NCBI GenBank assembly: GCA_026182355.1
Contig: JAPFBL010001617.1
Coordinates: forward strand, 2,406,001 to 2,470,000
Length of the DNA stretch: 64,000 bases
Direction of reading: 5' to 3'
Source of the DNA: Hermatobates lingyangjiaoensis
Taxonomy: Eukaryota > Arthropoda > Insecta > Hemiptera > Hermatobatidae
Both the position numbers and the translations under genes were made by a program. Positions 24,101 to 33,100 of the stretch are shown here, one piece after another (the first letter of the stretch is position 1; each line of letters starts with the position of its first letter). A model generated the notes under the pieces. The model searched no databases and was not told the origin of the DNA. It saw nothing but the letters and a program-made list of their open reading frames with translations.

Positions 24101-27100
24101 AGTACTTTACAAAACATGACAAATAACCATCACCATAAATTGGCTGTATAGCTCTTTAGTTTTCAACTCTGAACAAAACACAAATATTTTATTTTTAATT
24201 GCACATTAAACTAATAAATTAATATATTTATCTTGCACTGAATGACCAGAAGTAATTAAATTTTTCATTAGTTTTTCAATTGATATTTTTTTAAATTCGT
24301 TTGCCTAAGTAATCTAATTTTCATATTGTTATTGCCCTTCATCAGTCATTTTAAATTGAGTGGAGACCGGAATTCTGGTATCCGTAAGTTTAGTTTACAA
24401 TCAATAACGACAACCATTTACTGTTTGTTGGAAAGAATTCAATATATTTCTAAGATATTCTTTGAAACTTCATATTTACCAAAACAAAGCAACAATCAGT
24501 TCCAGAAAAATATTTTTAGCAAAGAAACTATCTCATTTACATCTTAGCATGAATTAAAATAATTTTGATTATTTAGTGATAGATTCTTTTTAAAATCATA
24601 AACTGAGACCGTATGGTATTAAAACTCCAAAAGGTATTGTTTAAACTGCACTGCTGTCTGTCATGAAGGTTATCATACTTTTACTGTGAATATAGCAGTA
24701 GTCAACATATTCATGTTATTCAGGAAAGTTTCAGGATTGATATATTAATGTTTACAGATGAGTGATTTTTTTAATGTGTATGATAGTTACTTCAGGCCGC
24801 TGTACAATAAACCCGAGAATTTTACTAGAGAAATTATTTTTAATAAATATTAATGCAATTAATTAACTTTTTCATGAAGTACACATTTTATATGACAAAA
24901 TTATAATTTATTTAGTAACAACTGAGCAATAGATATAGAGTTCTAGATAAGCTTCATTTTTACATTTGAAATTGTTATTTTTAGGTTCTGGTAGAAAAAT
25001 TTGGATTGATTGCAAGGTTTGGGTTTATGCATCTCGCTGCAACCAACTTAGCTCTTTGGGTGAGGTTGGTAGTTTGGGAAAGTGGAATGGAGTGGATATA
25101 TTTCGTGTATTTAGTTCAGAGTAGTAATGGGCATTATCAAAGTCTTTTGAAAGTGGCAAATGAAGACATCATCACCCCACTCCATTTAAAAGGATACCCC
25201 AGATCAATAACTATTTTACAAAGGCACCAAAGAGACGCTTCCTCGAGTAAGTATCATGTACAAAATACAATAATAAACAATATGTATGTTTTACGATGCA
25301 CTGTATATAATTGTAAACTAAATAATATTTGCCGAAATGTAAATCAACTTCTTTTAGTGCAACTGAGAAAACCCTATATAAAATATTGGAATAATTACAA
25401 TTTAATGTAAAATTCTTTAATGTATATCATAAATCAGACAGCTTTGTTTTAAATTAATTATTACACTGCTCATAATAACAAAAAACTTATGTTCTACTAG
25501 CAAACGTACCCGTCTTTGACGGAATCAAAAACCTATCATACTTGGTATTCCAAAATACCATTAGAAATTATAGATTAGTAGAAAATATCATTATTAGTAC
25601 AGTGTTAAGCAAATGCCTCGGTATACACCACATTAGCTGTTTGTCCTTCAGGTTCATGGAAGAACAAACGGTTGGAACCTCTGACTCTTGAGCAAGTAAA
25701 CTACAGTTGACCATGTGAGAAAATCTTGGTCTCGCTCACTTCAATTCCTGCGTTAGACAAAGTTTCCCCATGCCACTTAGTTAACGTTATTGCGAAATAG
25801 GACTTAATAGGAATCAATGGTATGCGTGGTATACACACAGACTCCCCATTCCACACCCAGTCATGATGTCCGCCTCTATGGCATATCTGTGCAGAGCACG
25901 AACTCAGAATCGTGTCCCGTTGCACAGTTTTGGGGCACTCACGTTTCGTAACATTATATTTATTACTGCTACTAAATCGCAGCATGATTGGTGCTCCTAC
26001 TTTAAGTTTTTACTCAAAAGCAGGTAGTCCAGGAGCAGTCACGGAGTTAAAAAATTCAGTTGGCTAAATGAACTGCTTCCTCATCACTTACCACTCTCTT
26101 TACTGACTTGTAAGTTCTTTCCTCGGCTTGATATAGCATAAGAACTTATTTGTTGATTTTTCCTGCCTGTTCATATTAAGGGTTGAGAATTGCTCGTTCA
26201 CTAAACTATTTATTCTGAATAGATAATACAGCCTCAACTCTGGGAAACACCTTTTCCAAATGTCAAATACGCAATATATTCATATGCTCAAATGAAACTA
26301 AAATCAACTAACAATACCTACTTGCTACATCTGTGTATTTTCAAAACAAACATGTCTGTGAAGTTAGCAAAATACAGTTTAAAGCCCCATATCTTCGCTT
26401 TTGCACTGAATTATCAATCTATTCAGAGCCTATATTTTAAGTTAGACATACACAAATCTACTGTCAAAGTTTCAGCTTGATATGTCTCATGGTGGCTGAG
26501 TTTACTTGTGAAAAACTTTTGCGGACAAACCGACAAACATTTTTCTAAGGGTGGATTCGGTTTCTCCAATGTATGAACGTAATGAAAACTTGAAATTAAT
26601 CAGCTCTAAGCAATGTACAGACGAAATCATTCTTTTATTTATATAGATAAGTTTTCTATAATCTAAATTTAAGAAATTCTGATTGGCTGGTTCGATTCTG
26701 AGAAAAAATGTGTCTATGTAAACAGATCCGACAAGTACAGCATGTTGCCCTTTAGTCCAATTTGAGTTTTCAGTTTTATACCGGAATTTCTTTTATTTAT
26801 TTTATAGCTTACTAATTTTGTTTATTTTTTCATAATATTTGAATTTTCTACTGATAGATATTTAAAGTATCTTCTAAAATCATAAACTGTACGATACGAC
26901 CAATTTATTCCATGTCTTTTAAAGAAAAAGGTAGTCACCCCATCAACTCATATGGTTCAATTTTGGTGTAATTTCATTATGATTTGTGTAGTGGCGTGAC
27001 CTTTAACGGTGTCCATGAGCTTTGAATAAGTCAATTTTTTTAAATTTTATTGCAATGACCTTTAGAGTTATTAATTTAGAGTTATTTAGGTAAATTAATT

Positions 27101-30100
27101 ATTAATTTACCTTTGTTTTAAATGCTAAACAAAATTTCAACACTGTAGAATTAGTATTTTGGCAGAAAAAAATTGGCCTGAAATCACATTATGTCCACAA
27201 AAGTAACTTTTCCATGATACAATATTGCCCAAAAACAATAGGACAATGGTACATCCATGCTATAGGGATCATTTTTGTGCAAAATATGATTTTGATCCAT
27301 TAAACGTGCCCACAAACTTTTGGATATACACCCACCCACACAAACACACATAATCGAACAAATTTCAAAAATACACTCAGGGAACATCAAAACTTGTAAA
27401 TCCGTCAAAATCTTGAGATCGAGTTGTTCATACTCCTAGACTTCATTTGCAAATTTTGAGCTTTTAACACAAGGTGAACATTGTTTTGATATCAAAACTT
27501 TAATTCAAAACAAATATGTATGATCTATTTCTAATAATCTGATAAAAGTTAAAGGTTTATATAGTAATGTATATTATAAATTTTTTTATTATATCCTATA
27601 AATATCATTAATCAATTCTAAACCAATATTAGATCTATAATATATGGGGATGTCAGCATGAGTAGCTCCCTGAGGAAGTTATTTTTAGAATCTTCCCCAT
27701 ATCTAAGTGAAGCACCCAGCCCAAACTCATTTGCATCTCCTACTGACTTTTAGCCCTGACATCTCAAACAGCTGTTCTGACTTGATGCCCTTTACAATAA
27801 ACCAATATTACACTGTAGGCAGCCCTACAAAATGCACAAACCGACCAATGAACCACGAAAATTGTAAGTTGTTCTTCTTACATTGTCCTGTAAAGATATC
27901 CTGCTTTAAATAATCACCTTAAGATAGTAGAATTAAAACATGTAGCACCACAAACTATAGTCAAATGGAGAATGGAGTTGACACTAATTAATACTCAAGT
28001 GTGACATCATTCCATTGACTATTGGGCTCGGGTCAATCAACTCTAGACACTACAAACACATGTCGTTATTTTGCACCCGCATACGAACCAATATCTTATT
28101 TATATTCGTATATATGCAGAAAAAATGTTAACCCTCAGATATCCAGGCTATTGATTAATCCACTTTGTCTTCAGGGCCAATTAATTAGCTATAATCCCCG
28201 CTTTAGTTTCAAGGAATTATACAAATTCATAGATCTAGGACACATTGGGTCCTAGTTATATGTAGTTATTAATGGTGTCTCATGTTAGTAAGTTCCTAAC
28301 ATAAGACACCATTGCTATACATTATTGGTAGAGAACCAATGGTATAGCTTCATGGTGGTCATCCCAATATATATTTTGATGTAGGGATCCAGATCCCAAC
28401 CTTAGTTTTCTATGTGGTAGATATACCAATAAACAAGATGTTTCAATCGAGGATGAATTTACTTAGATGATTCCTCAAGACTATGAGCTTTAGTTTGTTC
28501 GTAATGGATCCTTAGGTACATGGTCTTTCATTTCAGGGGATTATTTTCTTCCCCTGAAAATTATTTAAGTTACCGCTTACTTCTTCTTCCATTGTGAATT
28601 TGATTGCCAGCACTAATGAATTCAATTTCATTAGGAAATCATCTTTATTTATAGAATTAGGACAGATGCAAAGTATATCGTCAACATATCTATACCATTT
28701 AACATGTCTAGGCAATATTGAGCTTAACATTTTACTTTCAAAGAACTCCATGTATAAATTACTAGGAGGGAGGATAAGCAGTTAACTATTGCAAGCCCAA
28801 ATTTTTGTATATAATAATTATTTTCAAACTGAAAATGACAATCTACCACACATAACTTAATTAGCTCTATTATAGTGTAGATGGAAGGGGCTAGCGAATA
28901 ATTAATTAATTCCTCCTGGAGTAAGCTCAACAGATCAATTACAGGTACATTGGTAAAAAGGGACTTCACGTCGAAACTGATCAATCTATAATTTTTATTC
29001 ATGTTGACCCTTTTTAATTTTCTACAATTAAATCAACATTGTTTTTAATATGACTGCCTGAAATTTTTCCAATTAATGGGCTTAAAACACTTACTAACCA
29101 TTTGGACAAGCCATATGATGCCGAACCAACCAAGCTCACGATCAAACATATTGGGTAATTATCTTTATGTGTCTTGATCAACCCGTACATATATGGCAAA
29201 GAAGGGGATTTTGATATAAATGTGATAATAAGTTCGAGTTGATTTTTTAAGATGGTTTTAATTTTTTTATTAAACGAACTATTGACCCTTACCAAAGGAT
29301 TAGACCTTAACTTTGTATACACATTTTCATCTTTTAACATATTCTCTATTTTATCGACGTAATCTTTTTTATTTAACATTACTTTAGATTTATCGGCTTT
29401 AGTGGTTTTGATAGTATTATCTTTATACTATATAATATACTATATTTATACTAAATAATATACTTAAATAATATACTAAATAATAGACAGGAAAAAAGTA
29501 GTGCCTTATTCTTGCATATAAAAAATTAAAATCATCATATTGATTCGACAGGAGCTAAATTTATTACCTATGAAAAATCAATGTTGTTAAGAAATATTAT
29601 TGAATCGTCTCTAATTGAATTTAATAGATCAAGTATTATAAAGATTAGTAACGTTCTCTTCAAACTTGATACTTTCGTTACGAGTGTAATAGTCTCTTCT
29701 AAGAGGGTTGACAGCTAGCGGATAGTTTTTTACTCTTTCTTACCGTACTCCTTTGTTTCCCCAAACATCCCTTTCTGGACATTAGACCTTTCCTGCGCTT
29801 TCACCCTTTTAAAATACCATTCTTCCCTCCCACTCTTTTCAACCCCTCACCAGGTGTTTTCTGCATCTAGTGTTTCAGTTGGGTTTTTGACCCTGACGAA
29901 GACCGCTTGTTACGGTTGAAATATCTTAGTCTTGTTTCCCACTTTCTTATTGTGGTTTGATTATTGATTGTTATTTCACGTGTTTATGTGAAATCTTTTT
30001 ATGCCTGTTAATCTATAGAGAAACTGTTGGTTACTTGATGAAAGGGATTATCACGGATTACAGGGGAAAAATAAAAGGATGAATACAAGGGTAACAGTTA

Positions 30101-33100
30101 AGAAGAAGTGAGAGATAGCAAAGAATAGTTAAGTAAGGGAAGGAGTCAGAGATTACAAGAGAAGAGATACAGAGAAGGAAGTAGAAATATTCCGGAGGTG
30201 ACAAGCCGCGACAGGCCAGGCAGACCTTAATGGATACCACAAACTAGTCACAAGAGCTCCACCCGAATACATATGAAAAGGAGTCTCTTAGAGACTAGTA
30301 GTTTTGCAGACGCAGAAAAAAAAGTCTTAAAAAATGTCAAACACAAAGCCGGAAGAAGAAAAGATGACTTCGAACCTCGCCCCCAGACCAGTGCGTGACT
30401 GAATGGGTTTGCCACCAGCGGACACCAGCCCAGACAGGGACCCCAAGGTAGCAGCTAAAGCCACTGTTGTGCCCAGAGCGAATGGTACCTGTTACCTTCA
30501 AGGGCGGACGACCCCCTGACCAGCGCGCAGACAGGCAGGCTTGCTACCCTCGGATGCTGGACCAGGCAGGCACCCCGCCCAGGTTGTACCTTTCTTAGTT
30601 CAAGGCATTATTTAGGCATGTTAAGCCTCCCCACCACGACAAGGTGATGGTACCGGGGTGGGGGGGGGGGGGACAAAAGTGGACGCCGATACAAGCTTCT
30701 TAGCAGATATAGAGACATTGTGCTTGTGGAATCTAGGAATATGGCTATATACCTAAAAAGAGGCACAGGCAAAGTTACTGTTCACTTCCATTGATTGAAC
30801 AGTAATCAGTCAATTATTCATGGTCAGTCTCTCATAATTTAGGTTACCTTTTAACCTAGGAGTTGATAAACCATACCTCCCAACTCCTATTCAAAATGTC
30901 TCAACAGATATTTCTATCCAATTTTATTTTTAAACTTTTTACTCCACCTGACTTCAAATATATAATTGACATTATAAATTAAAAGTGCTCCAAGTCAAGT
31001 AACAAATAATTACCACCGAAAGTCCTTTTGACCCTTTGCGACTGTTATCTCAGACTTTGCAACATCCAAGCCGCCTGACAACTTGAAAAATAGGTATAAT
31101 TCGGAATGCATAAAATTCATCATTAAATTACTATAGTTTAATAAGTTTCCTCTCATGTTTAGGGATGATCTCTGAGAGGTAGAGTGCTAAGGCTGAAGTC
31201 AAATTTGACTTTCAGTTGAAAGAATTCAGTTTTCGAGCTGTGCACGGAACTACTCTCCAGCTACGAAGGCTAGTCCGTCTATTTTGTAAACTCAGGGTTC
31301 TCTCTTCCTAAGAGTACCTACCTTCCTTCTGAAAGTCAGGGTGTGTTTCAAACTTCAAACAGGCCTGATTTGGTATGGCTAAGAAGATGTATATACTTCA
31401 ATGGTTCTGAAACCTTATACTGCTGTAAAATATAATCACAAACAGTTTTTCTTTTGTTAGATGAGATAATAAAAAAATCCTAAGAAATAATGACCTTCAA
31501 GTTGAATACACATTTTTAAACTCATCTAAGACAGCTATGGAAACGTAAAATTTATATTTTTATAAACGCATTAAATTATGCGTATTTATAGAGGTCTTCA
31601 CAACCAGTCTACTTCTTGTTAATCACTTCTGCTGCCAAGTCGGAAACTGATTCCCATACATTTGAGTGATGTCAATCATAAAACTTTTTCAATACGTCAT
31701 ATCATACATCTTAATTTAAGATTTCACAATAAATATATTAGACAAAGCTATCAATTCGAAATAGACAGAAAAGCTCGCATTAGTAAAACTAAGGCAATAA
31801 AATTATGATGTAATTCCGTCAAAATCTTGAATCGAATTTTTCACGATTACTATACTTTACTTATAATAAATTAATAATGTAAATGCCCCGCCAAATGAAT
31901 AGGTATTATTCAACCAGGGTCAATTGAGAACAATGTTGGAAACCAAACGTGCATAAAATATTCTAATCTTACAGATAAAATAAATATTAAGTCAATAAAT
32001 CACTAAGTAAAGAATTGAAGACTTCTAAGTCAAATGCGCAGTAATAATTTTGAATAAAATAGTCAAAAAATTAATATTAAATGTTTACGGTAGGTTGTTA
32101 TTAAATGCTCTTATCAAAGATATTAAAATAATAAATTTTTTTCAGCTCAAAACATATCTTGGAACAATGATGGTTACCGATTCATATCAGACAGTCAAAT
32201 ATCTCAGGTTGTTTCTCTCCATCGTTGCTTGAATACGAATTCTTTGGGACAATTATGGACTTCATCAATGCCTTTTTTATATCCATTTATCGTTCAGTTT
32301 AGGTAAGAACAGTTAACAAGAGATAACTGGTAAAAATTGTCAATAAAATCTTAGTGTTACTAAATCTTTAATTTTGTGTAATATGCGTAGTTTTTTTTTA
32401 AAAAAAAAACTTAAAGCACTTATTAAAGTGTACTTTTCAGTTATGATGTTTATTTAAAAATTCATTCTCTAATTGACATATACTTTCATATACAACATTC
32501 CAATTATTATTGCATTCAGTTTTCATCAGATATACTCGACACTCGACATAGGTAAGCAAAAATGTTTTTCAAAATAGATAAGAACTTAAATAATGGATAC
32601 TTCAAAACAATTGTTTGTAAAATAAAAGTAGAGGGGTTCTCACTCCATGCTATATTCATGAACACGTACCTAAAGTAATAATGTATTTAATTTTTTCTAT
32701 TTTCTGTTTATACTGAAGTAACGACGAAATAATTATTTCACTGATAATCACATTTGGAGGTGTTCTACTTAACATAATAATTCTAGTGCAGAAGTTTGAT
32801 ATATATAACTTTTAGTTACATACTTAAACGAATCATAGAATTTAGCTACAAGATTATATCTATATATTGAATAGTTTCAATATCTATTGAAAATTTTTTA
32901 TACAATTTTTAAATATTGGTTTAAACCAGAGTTCGGATATGCTCTAGAGGATGCTAGTTCCTTTATGAATACCAAGACTTTACACAAACCCCAGTAATAG
33001 GAAAAAAGACAATTTTTGTATTTACTGCTAAACTCACTAACGGAGCAGTTACTTTTCTAGGATTTAGCTATAACTGGGTTTAAATATAATTTCCTGACTC

